NCBI GenBank assembly: GCA_963818205.1
Contig: CAWFRG010000002.1
Span: 1 to 28,648, forward strand
Reading direction: 5' to 3'
From: CAVVYV01 sp963818205
Lineage (GTDB): Bacteria > Actinomycetota > Thermoleophilia > Solirubrobacterales > 70-9
Length of the DNA: 28,648 nucleotides
The notes beneath the pieces were generated by a model. The model was not told the DNA's origin. It worked only from the letters and a program-made list of their open reading frames with translations, and did not search any database. A program made the translations under genes and the position numbers. This document shows, in pieces, positions 7,130-14,432 of this stretch (positions within the stretch are counted from its first letter, which is position 1; the number at the start of each line of letters is the position of its first letter).

Positions 7130-8218
7130 GTGATCACGATCGGCATCGACCCCCACAAGCGAAGCCACACGGCGGCCGCGGTGAGCTCGGCGACCGGCGA
7201 GCTTTGCGACCAGCTGACGGTCGCAAGCGACCAAGCCGGCCACGAGCGCCTGCTCGAATGGGCCCGCGCCATCGGCGAGGAGCGCCTGTTTGCGCTCGAG
7301 GACTGCCGCCACGTCTCGGGTCGCCTGGAGCGCGAGCTCCTGGCCCGGGGAGAGCGGGTGATCCGCGTCCCGCCGAAGCTGATGGCGGGCGCGAGGCGCT
7401 CGCAGCGGGAGTTCGGGAAGTCCGACCCGATCGACGCCCTCGCGGTCGCCCACGCGGCGATTCGGGAGCCGAAGCTGCCCGTCGCCCACCTCGACCCGAA
7501 GGCGCGCGAGATCAAGCACCTGCTCGACCATCGCGAGGACCTCGTTCGCGAGCGCACCGCTCAGATCCAGCGGCTTCGCTGGCACCTGCACGACGTCGAC
7601 GCCGGGCTAGAACCCGAGCTGCGCGGACTGCGCGCGCAGAGCACCCGGCGCTCCCTCGCCCACCGGCTGGCCCGCCGCGAGCAGACGGTCCAGGTCTCGA
7701 TCTGCCGCGAGCTGCTCGGGCGAATCTCCGAGATCACCCGGCGCGAGCGCGAGCTTCAAGCCGAGATCTCGCGCCTGGTGCGCAACTACTGCCCCGGGCT
7801 GCTCGAGCTGCCCGGCTGCGGCGAGCTCACGGCGGCGAAGCTCGTCGCCGAGATCGCCGGCGCAGAGCGCTTCTCATCGGATGCGCAGCTTGCCCGTCAT
7901 TCCGGCTGCGCGCCACTGCCCGCATCCTCGGGCGCAAGCCGGCGCCATCGTCTCTCACGGCGCGGCAACCGCGAGCTCAACTGCGCCTTCCACCGCATCG
8001 CGGTCACCCAGGCCCGCATCAATCCCGAGGCAAGGTCATATCTGGACCGAAAGCGGGCGCAGGGGCACTCCACGCGCGAGGCGCTTCGCTGCCTCAAGCG
8101 TCATCTTGTTCGTCGCGCCTGGCAGCTGCTTCGCGCGCGTCCAGAGAGAATTGACTCCCCCTCTCCAATGATCAATACCCCCAAACTGCGGCCGGCTCCG
8201 GAGCCGCGCTTGACATAG
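7130..8218 (+). CDS. IS110-family transposase (DEDD/serine recombinase)
   Basis: 362 residues from GTG 7130, preceded by AGGAGGAGCGCAAGAG. The RuvC-like DEDD domain shows ITIGIDPHKRSH (Asp7), ALEDCRH (Glu57) and KSDPIDALAVAHA (Asp99, Asp102). A central helical part carries EDLVRERTAQIQRLRWHLH. The C-terminal Transposase_20 domain runs from LLELPGCGELTAAKLVAEI to ARHSGCAPLPASSGASRRHR and GNRELNCAFHRIAVTQ, including the serine region (Ser266/267) required in this family. The length suits an active enzyme. The last 25 residues after RRAWQLLRA look like read-through into flanking DNA. An earlier in-frame GTG at 7076 lacks a ribosome site. It acts with the upstream guide RNA in RNA-directed DNA recombination, if that RNA is real. 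Confidence 0.9.
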   Translation: MITIGIDPHKRSHTAAAVSSATGELCDQLTVASDQAGHERLLEWARAIGEERLFALEDCRHVSGRLERELLARGERVIRVPPKLMAGARRSQREFGKSDPIDALAVAHAAIREPKLPVAHLDPKAREIKHLLDHREDLVRERTAQIQRLRWHLHDVDAGLEPELRGLRAQSTRRSLAHRLARREQTVQVSICRELLGRISEITRRERELQAEISRLVRNYCPGLLELPGCGELTAAKLVAEIAGAERFSSDAQLARHSGCAPLPASSGASRRHRLSRRGNRELNCAFHRIAVTQARINPEARSYLDRKRAQGHSTREALRCLKRHLVRRAWQLLRARPERIDSPSPMINTPKLRPAPEPRLT

Positions 8219-8228
8219 GAGCAACGCG

Positions 8229-8393
8229 ATGTCGCAGGAGAACGTCGAGCTGATTCTGCTCGGAACAGACGCATGGAACCGGCGAGACGTGGAAGCCGTG
8301 ATCGCGCTCATGGATCAAGGTCAGGGCCGATCAGACTGGCGACTCCACACCGGACCGATGAGTTCCGACCCTGAGACCGCTCTAAATCGATAG
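8229..8393 (+). pseudogene. SnoaL-like protein, N-terminal fragment
   Basis: ATG 8229, after AGGAGCAACGCG, begins MSQENVELILLGTDAWNRRD, then VEAVIALMDQ, the first helix of a SnoaL-like protein. After residue 30 the family pattern is lost and the frame closes at 8391-8393 (54 residues). The SnoaL fold needs about 120-140 residues. The fragment abuts the right side of the IS110 element, so deletion linked to the element is plausible. Confidence 0.55.
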
Positions 8394-8432
8394 ACGCAGT
8401 TCCTCCGAACACTGAGAGAAGGAGCCGAAGCC

Positions 8433-8510
8433 ATGGGCAAGATCGTGATAACTGAGTTCGTGGGGCAGGCCGCTTGTGGCCGCGATTTGATGGCGAAGCC
8501 GTCTAGATGA
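8433..8510 (+). pseudogene. 25-residue remnant of a dihydrofolate-reductase-family start
   Basis: ATG 8433 has a good ribosome site (GAGAAGGAG) and reads MGKIVITEFV, as in the first strand of RibD-like reductases, where a LDG loop should follow. Instead it continues GQAACGRDLMAKPSR and stops at 8508-8510. The stop overlaps the ATG of the next gene (ATGA at 8507). It is either a decayed duplicate start or a short leader peptide that couples translation to the gene at 8507. Confidence 0.45.
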
Positions 8511-9094
8511 CCCTTGTCAGCTACTACTGCGCCGCCACGCTCGACGGCTACATAGCCGAGTCGGACGACACGCTCGACTGGCTGCTCAAATACGAGGGTC
8601 ACTACGAAGGGGCCGACTCGGACGCGGAGCAGGGCGGCTACGAGAGCTTCTACGAGGGGGTCGGCGCGCTGGTCTCAGGCTCGACCACCTACGAGTGGGT
8701 GCTTGAGCATGGCAGCGGCTGGCCCTATGCCGGCAAACCCTGCTGGATACTCAGCTCGCGTGAGCTGCCGAAGCCCGATGGCGAGGGGGTGGACGTCCGC
8801 ATCGTCTCGGGACAGATTCCGGATCTGATCGACGAGATGCTCGACTCGGCGGGAGATCGGGACCTCTGGATCGTCGGCGGCGGAAACGTCGCCTCCCAAT
8901 TCGCCGATCACGGCCTACTCGACCGGCTCGAGGTGACGATCGTTCCCGTGGTGCTCGGCGAGGGAAAGCCGCTCTTCGATCGGCGGCTGCCGGGCGGGCC
9001 GATGCAGCTGATCGCAGCCCGGACCACCTCCAGCGGAGGTCGGCCTGACCTACGAGATCAGGCGACCGGCAGAGAGCGAACCCGCTCAGGCTAA
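8507..9094 (+). CDS. Dihydrofolate-reductase-family protein with altered C-terminus
   Basis: 195 residues from ATG 8507: MTLVSYYCAATLDGYIAESD, then the segment with DWLLKYEG, GALVSGSTTYEWVLEHG, RDLWIVGGGNVASQFADHGLLD and VTIVPVVLGEGKPLFDRRLP. This is a complete RibD-C/DHFR-like fold that should bind NADPH. Near 9040 the frame departs from the family. One base over, the sequence reads VGLTYEIRRPAESEPAQA, the expected last strand. The encoded tail (GRPDLRDQATGRERTRSG) is therefore probably the result of a one-base frameshift. The protein may still fold. There is no strong ribosome site of its own, and translation may depend on the overlapping upstream 25-codon frame. Confidence 0.8.
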   Translation: MTLVSYYCAATLDGYIAESDDTLDWLLKYEGHYEGADSDAEQGGYESFYEGVGALVSGSTTYEWVLEHGSGWPYAGKPCWILSSRELPKPDGEGVDVRIVSGQIPDLIDEMLDSAGDRDLWIVGGGNVASQFADHGLLDRLEVTIVPVVLGEGKPLFDRRLPGGPMQLIAARTTSSGGRPDLRDQATGRERTRSG

Positions 9095-9343
9095 GCTCCT
9101 CGAGCGAGTCGAGCACGAGCGCCGCGAGGGGGGCGAGGGTAGTGGTGTTCCGGGTTGAGAACCGGACCGCACACGAGTGAACGATTCGGAACCGGGTTCT
9201 CGTGCGGGTGAAGATATACGCGGACCGATCCAGGCCTCGAAGCCGCCGGTTTGGGTGAGTAGCCCGGTATCGCTTTGGACGAGAAGCGGCAGTGCCCTCA
9301 TGGCACAAAATCACACCTCTAAGCGTTTGAAAGAAAGGACCAG
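9095..9343. other. Intergenic region with nested inverted repeats
   Basis: Between the plus-strand reductase and sucD (minus), so 3' ends face each other. Around 9147-9212 GAGAACCGG and CCGGGTTCTC, and CACGAG and CTCGTG, can pair in nested form. It could act as a bidirectional transcription stop, but it has no T run and lies 130 bases from sucD. No gene is seen. Confidence 0.3.
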
Positions 9344-10222
9344 CTAGGCCTTCGCGCCGATCGCCTCGACGGCGATCTGGGCCGTCTCGGTCGGGCTCTT
9401 CCCGACCCGGACGCCCTTCGCCTCCAGCGCCTCCTTCTTCGCCTCGGCGGTGCCCGAGGAGCCGGAGATGATCGCCCCGGCGTGGCCCATCTGCTTGCCC
9501 GGGGGCGCCGTGAAGCCCGCGATGTAGGCGACCACCGGTTTCGAGACGCTCTCGGCGATGAACTCGGCGGCGCGCTCCTCGGCGTCGCCGCCGATCTCCC
9601 CGACCATCACGATCAGCTCGGTCTCGTCATCGGCCTCGAACAGGGTGAGGATGTCGATGAAGTCCGAGCCGACGATCGGATCGCCGCCGATGCCGACGAT
9701 GCTCGAGTTGCCCTCGCCGGCCTGCTTCAGCTCGTTGCCGATCTGGTAGGTGAGGGTCCCGGACTTGGAGACGACCCCGATCCTCCCGGGGTCGAAGAAC
9801 TGGGCGGGGATGATCCCGACGTTCGACTTCCCGGGTGAGAGCGCGCCCGGGCAGTTCGGGCCGATCAGCCGCACGCCGGCGTCCCTCGCCTTCCAGTAGG
9901 TCTTCAGCATGTCGTGGACGGGGATCCCCTCGGTGATCGCGATCACCGTGTGGACGCCCGCGTCGATCGCCTCGTCGATCGCGGCGGCAGCGAAGCGGGC
10001 GGGAACGAAGATCATCGAGGTGTTGGCGCCGCGCTCGTCGACCGCCTCGGCGATCGTGTCGAAGACCGGGATCCCCTCGACCTCCTGGCCGCCCTTCTTC
10101 GGGGTAACCCCGGCGACCACGTCGGTTCCGTAGTCGCGGTTGCGGAGCCCGTGGAAGCTGCCCTCGCGGCCGGTGAGCCCGGAGATCACCAGCTTCGTGT
10201 CGTTGTCGACGATGATCGACAT
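9344..10222 (-). CDS. sucD: Succinyl-CoA synthetase (ADP/GDP-forming) alpha subunit
   Basis: 292 residues, full length for the family. It forms the alpha half of the enzyme converting succinyl-CoA, phosphate and NDP to succinate, CoA and NTP in the TCA cycle. The start MSIIVDNDTKLVISGLTGRE leads into the CoA-binding Rossmann domain. Later marks include ITEGIPVHDM, LIGPNCPGALSPG, VVSKSGTLTYQ and the active-site loop KQMGHAGAIISG, with the phosphorylated His at 247. Its ATG overlaps the sucC stop by one base (TGATG), showing tight coupling in a sucC-sucD operon. Nothing unusual in sequence or length. Confidence 0.97.
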   Translation of the reverse strand: MSIIVDNDTKLVISGLTGREGSFHGLRNRDYGTDVVAGVTPKKGGQEVEGIPVFDTIAEAVDERGANTSMIFVPARFAAAAIDEAIDAGVHTVIAITEGIPVHDMLKTYWKARDAGVRLIGPNCPGALSPGKSNVGIIPAQFFDPGRIGVVSKSGTLTYQIGNELKQAGEGNSSIVGIGGDPIVGSDFIDILTLFEADDETELIVMVGEIGGDAEERAAEFIAESVSKPVVAYIAGFTAPPGKQMGHAGAIISGSSGTAEAKKEALEAKGVRVGKSPTETAQIAVEAIGAKA

Positions 10223-11394
10223 CAGCCGCTCGCTCCCGAGCCGGCAAGCTCGACCACCCGCTCGGCACCGCCGAGCATCGTTCTCTCGACGTGCAGGTTC
10301 GGGAGATCGGCGTCGGCGAGCAGGCCCAGCCCCTCCTCGGAGTTGGTCCCGTCCAGGCGGACCACCAGCGGGACACCGATGTCGATCCGCTGAGAGGCCT
10401 CGATGATCCCCTTTGCAATCTCGTCGCCGCGGGTGATCCCTCCGAAGATGTTGAAGAGGATCGCGACGACCTTCGGATCGGAGGTGATCACCTCGAGCGC
10501 GTCGACGATCGCGTCGGCCTTCGATCCCCCGCCCGCGTCGAGGAAGTTGGCGGGCTTGCCGCCGGCCTGGGCGACCACGTCGAGCGTCGCCATGCAGAGG
10601 CCGGCGCCGTTGCCGAGGATGCCGATGTCGCCATCGAGCTTCACGTAGGTGAGGCCCTTCTCCTTCGCGAGGCGCTCCTGCGGATCCTCGATGAATTGCT
10701 CCTCGAGGTCGGCGAGCTCCTCGTGGCGGTAGAGCGCCGAGTTGTCGATCGTCACCTTGGCGTCGAGGGCGAGCACCTCACGGTCCTTGGTCACCACCAG
10801 TGGGTTGACCTCGATCAGGGTGGCGTCCTCGGCGGTGAACGCCTCATAGAGCTTTGCCAGGAGCGCGGCGGTCTTCTCCTGCACACCCTCGTCGACGCCG
10901 GCGTCGGCCGCGAGTGCCGCGGCGTCGGGCTCGCCGAAGCCCTTATCGGGGTCGACGTAGCGGCGGACGAGCGCTTCAGGATCCTTCTCGGCGATCTCCT
11001 CGACGTTCATCCCGCCCATCGTCGAGAGCATCGCCAGCAGCTTCTTCTCCGAGCGGTCGAGGATGATCGAGGCGTAGTACTCGGAGTCGATCTCGGAGGC
11101 TCGCTCGACCCAGACCTCATGCACGGTGAACGGGCCCTCGCCGCGCGGCCCGCGGATCTCCATCCCGAGGATCGCCTCGGCGTGCTCGCTCGCCTCGTCG
11201 CGGTTCTCCGCCACCTTGATCCCGCCGGCCTTCCCCCGCCCGCCGATCTGCACCTGGGCCTTGATCACGCACGGGTAGCCGATCTCCTCGGCGGCGGCGA
11301 CGGCCTTCTCCACGGTGTCGGCCGGGCTGCCGTTGGGTACGGGCACCCCGTGCCGCGCGAAGAGCTGCTTTCCCTGGTACTCGAGCAGGTCCAC
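10222..11394 (-). CDS. sucC: Succinyl-CoA synthetase beta subunit
   Basis: 390 residues from GTG 11394: MDLLEYQGKQLFARHGVPVP, the standard opening of the ATP-grasp half. Nucleotide-binding and grasp signatures include PCVIKAQVQIGGRGKAGGIK, the TLIEVNPLVV segment, LDAKVTIDNSALYRH and, in the C-terminal flavodoxin-like domain, GNGAGLCMATLDVV, NFLDAGGGS and FNIFGGITRGDEIA. It pairs with the alpha chain encoded immediately downstream. No ribosome site is visible before the GTG. A TATACA box about 11 bases upstream suggests a leaderless or nearly leaderless transcript. Confidence 0.97.
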   Translation of the reverse strand: MDLLEYQGKQLFARHGVPVPNGSPADTVEKAVAAAEEIGYPCVIKAQVQIGGRGKAGGIKVAENRDEASEHAEAILGMEIRGPRGEGPFTVHEVWVERASEIDSEYYASIILDRSEKKLLAMLSTMGGMNVEEIAEKDPEALVRRYVDPDKGFGEPDAAALAADAGVDEGVQEKTAALLAKLYEAFTAEDATLIEVNPLVVTKDREVLALDAKVTIDNSALYRHEELADLEEQFIEDPQERLAKEKGLTYVKLDGDIGILGNGAGLCMATLDVVAQAGGKPANFLDAGGGSKADAIVDALEVITSDPKVVAILFNIFGGITRGDEIAKGIIEASQRIDIGVPLVVRLDGTNSEEGLGLLADADLPNLHVERTMLGGAERVVELAGSGASG

Positions 11395-11405
11395 GGGCGG
11401 CGGAC

Positions 11406-11411
11406 TGTATA
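11406..11411 (-). promoter_or_regulatory. Probable -10 box of sucC
   Basis: TATACA on the minus strand, 11 bases before the sucC GTG at 11394, where no Shine-Dalgarno sequence is present. The spacing places the transcription start a few bases from the start codon. A convincing -35 box was not seen. Confidence 0.4.
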
Positions 11412-11466
11412 TGAGGGTTCATCTGCACCGTTCGGAAGGGCTGGGCGCCCGCCAAGTGCAAATTGC

Positions 11467-11472
11467 GATAAT
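11467..11472 (+). promoter_or_regulatory. Probable -10 box of the HAD hydrolase gene
   Basis: GATAAT on the plus strand, 14 bases before the ATG at 11487. It is back to back with the sucC promoter in a 92-base divergent region. It fits a near-leaderless transcript and supports ATG 11487 as the original start. Confidence 0.4.
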
Positions 11473-11486
11473 CCCGCGCCGCGCCA

Positions 11487-12171
11487 ATGGCCCTTCCGAC
11501 ACCTCAAAGACGTCAAGTGGGTAACCACCGACTGCTACGGCACCCTGATCGACTGGGAGAAGGGGATCTCTGACGCGTTTCGGAAGGAGGCCGACCGCGA
11601 CGGCCTGACGATCGACGAGAAGCCCTTCCTCGACCGGTTCTTCGAGATCCAGGCGCAGATCATGTCGGGCTCCTACGAGCTCTACGCCGAGGTCCTCCGC
11701 CGAGCCGCGGTGATGACCGCCGAGGAGATCGGCTGGACGCTGGAGCCCTCCCGCGCCCAGTTCCTGCCGGACAGCGTCGCCTCCTGGCAGCCCTTTCGCG
11801 AGGCGAACGCGGCGATGGACCGGCTCAAGGAGCGCTACGACATCGGGATCGTCTCCAACGTCGACGACAAGCTCCTCGGCATCTCACGACGGCACCTGCG
11901 CACCGAGCTCGACCTGGTGGTCACCGCCCAACAGGTGCGCAGCTACAAGCCCGACGAGACTCACTTCCGCGAGTGCGCCCGGAGGATCGGCGGCAAGCAG
12001 GGCTGGGTCCACATCGCCTCCGGCTACGACTCCGACATCGGCCCCTGCATCAAGCGGAAGGTGCCGGTGATCTGGGTGAACCGCCACGGCGAGAAGCTCG
12101 ATGGCCGCAAGGCCCCCGATGCCACGGTCAGGAACCTTCGCGACGCCGCCGCCAAGCTCGGCTCAAAGTAG
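11487..12171 (+). CDS. HAD-superfamily hydrolase (haloacid dehalogenase-like), start frameshifted
   Basis: From 11503 onward the frame reads LKDVKWVTTDCYGTLIDWEK: HAD motif I with the nucleophile Asp in DCYGTL. Motif II is GIVSNVDD, motif III the Lys in RSYKPDETHF, and motif IV ASGYDSDIGP. A helical cap of about 100 residues lies between motifs I and II, as in the L-2-haloacid dehalogenase group. Substrate is unknown. No ATG, GTG or TTG precedes motif I in frame outside the antisense of sucC. ATG 11487 (MALP) is one base out of frame, so a single extra base at about 11499-11502 would explain it. This may be a true frameshift, a sequence error or a rare start codon. The TAG at 12169-12171 directly abuts the TAG of the convergent carboxylase gene. 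Confidence 0.8.
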
Positions 12172-13944
12172 CTATTCGATTTTCGCGAGCAGATCGCCCG
12201 ACGAGACCGAGGCACCTTCCGAGATCGGGAGCTCGGTGACCTTGCCCGAGCGGTGGGCGGTGATCTCGTTCTCCATCTTCATCGCCTCGATCACGCAGAT
12301 CAGATCGCCCTCCGAGACCTCCGCGCCCTTCTCGACCGAGACCTTGAGGACGGTCCCCTGCAGCGGCGAGGCCAGGTTCTCGCTCGCGGCGGACGTCGCC
12401 GCTCCCGCTGACCGCTCCCGCTTCGGTGGGCGCTTCAACGCTGCGCCGCCGGATACGGGGTTTGCGGCTCCGGCAACCGCGTCGCCGATCACCTTGACGC
12501 CGAAGAGCTTCCCCCCGACCTCGACCTGGTAGTCGCGCGCGATCCTCTCGCCCTCCTCGCCGGCTGGGGCCGCGGCCTCCGCCGTCTCTTCCGCTGCCAG
12601 CTCCTTCAGCCACTTGCGGTCGCCGATCAGGTCGCGGCAGGTCTCGCCCTTCGCCCACTGTTTGGTGGCGAGGAGCGCCTGGTGGAAAGGGATCAGGGTG
12701 GTCAGGCCCCCGATCTCGTACTCGCCCAGCGCCCGCAGCATCCGCGCCGTCGCCTTCTCCCGGTCGACGTCCCAGACGATCAGCTTGGCGACCATCGGGT
12801 CGTACATCGGGGTCACCTCCGAGCCCGCCTCGACCCCGGAGTCGACCCGGACGCCGGGCCCGGCGGGCTCGCGATAGCCGGTGATCCTCCCCGGCGCCGG
12901 GGCGAAGTTCTTGTGGGCGGCCTCGGCGTTGATCCGGCACTCGATCGCGTGGCCGCGCAGCTCCACCTCCTCCTGGGAGATCGAGAGCTTCTCGCCGGCT
13001 GCGATCCTCACCTGCTCGCGGACGATGTCGATCCCGGTGGCCATCTCGGTGACGCAGTGCTCGACCTGGACCCGGGTGTTCATCTCGAGGAAGAAGTAGT
13101 CCTCACCCATCTGGAGGCCCTCGACCGTGCCGGCCGAGCGGTAGCCGACCGCGGCGGCGGCGTCGGTGGCGATCTTGCCGATCCGCTCGCGCATCTCGGC
13201 GTCGACGTGGGGCGCCGGCGACTCCTCGATCAGCTTCTGGTGGCGGCGCTGGACCGAGCAGTCGCGCTCGCCGAGGTGGATGACGTTGCCCTTGGCGTCG
13301 GCGAGCACCTGGACCTCGACGTGGCGGGGGTCGTCGAGATAGCGCTCGAGGTAGACGGTCGGGTCGCTGAAGAACTTCTCGCCCTCCCGCGCGGCGCCCT
13401 CGAATGCTTCCTCGAGCTCATCCTCGGACTCGGCGACGCGGAAGCCCTTGCCGCCGCCACCTCCGGCCGCCTTGACGGCGATCGGATAGCCGATCTCCCT
13501 CGCCTGCTCTTTCGCCTCCTCCACGGTCTCGACCGGCTCGGTGGCGCCGGGGACGATCGGGACCCCCGCCTTGTCCATGATCTGCCGGGCCTCGGTCTTC
13601 GAGCCCATCGCCTCGATCGCCTTCGCGGGAGGGCCGATGAAGCTGATCCTCGCCTTCTCACAGGCCTCGGCGAAGGGGCCGTTCTCGGCGAGGAAGCCGT
13701 AGCCCGGATGGATCGCCTCGGCGTCGGCCTTCTGGGCGGTCTCGAGGATCTTCGCGACGTTCAGGTAGCTCTCGGCCGGGGCGGCGGGGCCGAGCAGGAA
13801 CGCCTCGTCGGCCTCGCGGACGTGCGGGGCGTCGCGGTCGATCTCGGAGTAGACGGCGACCGAGCCGACTCCCATCTCCTTCAGCGTCCGCATCACCCGA
13901 ATCGCGATCTCGCCGCGGTTTGCGACCAGCACCTTCTCGAACAT
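12172..13944 (-). CDS. Acyl-CoA (acetyl/propionyl) carboxylase alpha chain: biotin carboxylase plus BCCP
   Basis: 590 residues. The biotin carboxylase domain (about 1-450) begins MFEKVLVANRGEIAIRVMRT and shows the ATP-grasp glycine loop AAGGGGGKGFR (159-169) and EMNTRVQVEH (287-296). A linker rich in Ala, Glu and Lys follows. The C-terminal biotinyl domain carries EAMKMENE with the biotinylated Lys556. It carboxylates biotin with bicarbonate and ATP, and the beta chain (at 23674 here) then moves the carboxyl group to acetyl- or propionyl-CoA. It is encoded 18 bases after the Rrf2 gene on the same strand, so probably co-transcribed. No clear ribosome site precedes ATG 13944. Which of several possible beta partners it uses is not shown. 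Confidence 0.95.
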   Translation of the reverse strand: MFEKVLVANRGEIAIRVMRTLKEMGVGSVAVYSEIDRDAPHVREADEAFLLGPAAPAESYLNVAKILETAQKADAEAIHPGYGFLAENGPFAEACEKARISFIGPPAKAIEAMGSKTEARQIMDKAGVPIVPGATEPVETVEEAKEQAREIGYPIAVKAAGGGGGKGFRVAESEDELEEAFEGAAREGEKFFSDPTVYLERYLDDPRHVEVQVLADAKGNVIHLGERDCSVQRRHQKLIEESPAPHVDAEMRERIGKIATDAAAAVGYRSAGTVEGLQMGEDYFFLEMNTRVQVEHCVTEMATGIDIVREQVRIAAGEKLSISQEEVELRGHAIECRINAEAAHKNFAPAPGRITGYREPAGPGVRVDSGVEAGSEVTPMYDPMVAKLIVWDVDREKATARMLRALGEYEIGGLTTLIPFHQALLATKQWAKGETCRDLIGDRKWLKELAAEETAEAAAPAGEEGERIARDYQVEVGGKLFGVKVIGDAVAGAANPVSGGAALKRPPKRERSAGAATSAASENLASPLQGTVLKVSVEKGAEVSEGDLICVIEAMKMENEITAHRSGKVTELPISEGASVSSGDLLAKIE

Positions 13945-13962
13945 GGCGCGGGAGTATTGCTG

Positions 13963-14418
13963 CTAGCGGGTCACCCAGGCGCCCTCGTCCTGGGTCAGCT
14001 CGAGGACCTCGTCGGGGATGTTCCCCTCGCGAAGGTCGGCGATCGTCACCCGCTCGAGCACCCGGCGAAGCGAGGCGCGGACCGCGATCCAGACGTCGCG
14101 CAGAGGCTCCGCCCGGCCGGGGTAGGTCTTCGCCTCCGGGGCCTCGTCCTGGACGTTCGCCAGCGGTCCCTCGACCGCCCGGAAGATGTCGGCGAGGGTG
14201 ATCTCCTCCGGGGGGCGCGCGAGCCAGTAGCCGCCGCGGGCGCCGCGGCGGGCGCGAACCAGGCGCGCGTGCTTGAGCTCGAGCAGGATGTGCTCGAGGA
14301 ACTGCAGCGGGATCTGCTGGGCCTCCGCGAGCCTCTCGCCCTTCATCGGCTCATCGCCGGCGGCGGCGAGCTCGACGGCGGCGCGCACCGCGTAATCGGC
14401 CTTTGCGCTGATCCTCAT
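13963..14418 (-). CDS. Rrf2-family transcriptional regulator without cysteines
   Basis: 151 residues: MRISAKADYAVRAAVELAAA is the conserved opening of Rrf2 winged-helix proteins, followed by the recognition region QQIPLQFLEHILLELKHARL, the wing VRARRGARGGYWLARPPEEI and ITLADIFRAVEGPL. Rrf2 members such as IscR, NsrR and RsrR hold an Fe-S cluster on Cys residues after this point. This protein contains no Cys at all, so it must sense something else, as the cysteine-metabolism regulator CymR does. It is next to the acyl-CoA carboxylase gene (same strand, 18-base gap), divergent from the PHP gene (14-base gap) and near the sulfate-assimilation genes. Either could be its target. Autoregulation is likely given the compressed divergent start region. 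Confidence 0.9.
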   Translation of the reverse strand: MRISAKADYAVRAAVELAAAGDEPMKGERLAEAQQIPLQFLEHILLELKHARLVRARRGARGGYWLARPPEEITLADIFRAVEGPLANVQDEAPEAKTYPGRAEPLRDVWIAVRASLRRVLERVTIADLREGNIPDEVLELTQDEGAWVTR

Positions 14419-14432
14419 ATCCTGCGCGCCCT

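Larger units (their letters stand above)
6835..8220 (+). mobile_element. IS110-family insertion sequence (boundaries approximate)
   Basis: Consists of a noncoding 5' region of about 295 bases with a strong inverted repeat, then an open transposase frame at 7130-8218. IS110 elements lack long terminal inverted repeats, so ends cannot be set by eye. The left limit is placed after the decayed first element and the right limit before the SnoaL-like fragment at 8229. The 3' noncoding part is very short, as expected for the IS110 group, whose guide RNA lies on the 5' side, as opposed to the IS1111 group. Confidence 0.5.

Noticed and set aside
8205..8228. TTGACA near the right end of the second IS110 as an outward promoter
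   Set aside because: No -10 element lies at a suitable distance before ATG 8229, so a hybrid promoter cannot be supported.
10291..11486. Long plus-strand open frame antisense to sucC, continuing into the HAD gene
   Set aside because: Its sequence is the low-complexity shadow expected opposite a high-GC gene. Only the part after about 11500 has HAD motifs.
12682..14432. 695-codon plus-strand frame across the carboxylase and Rrf2 genes
   Set aside because: Leu/Gly/Asp/Arg-rich shadow of the minus-strand genes with no domain. The two real genes on the opposite strand are unmistakable.
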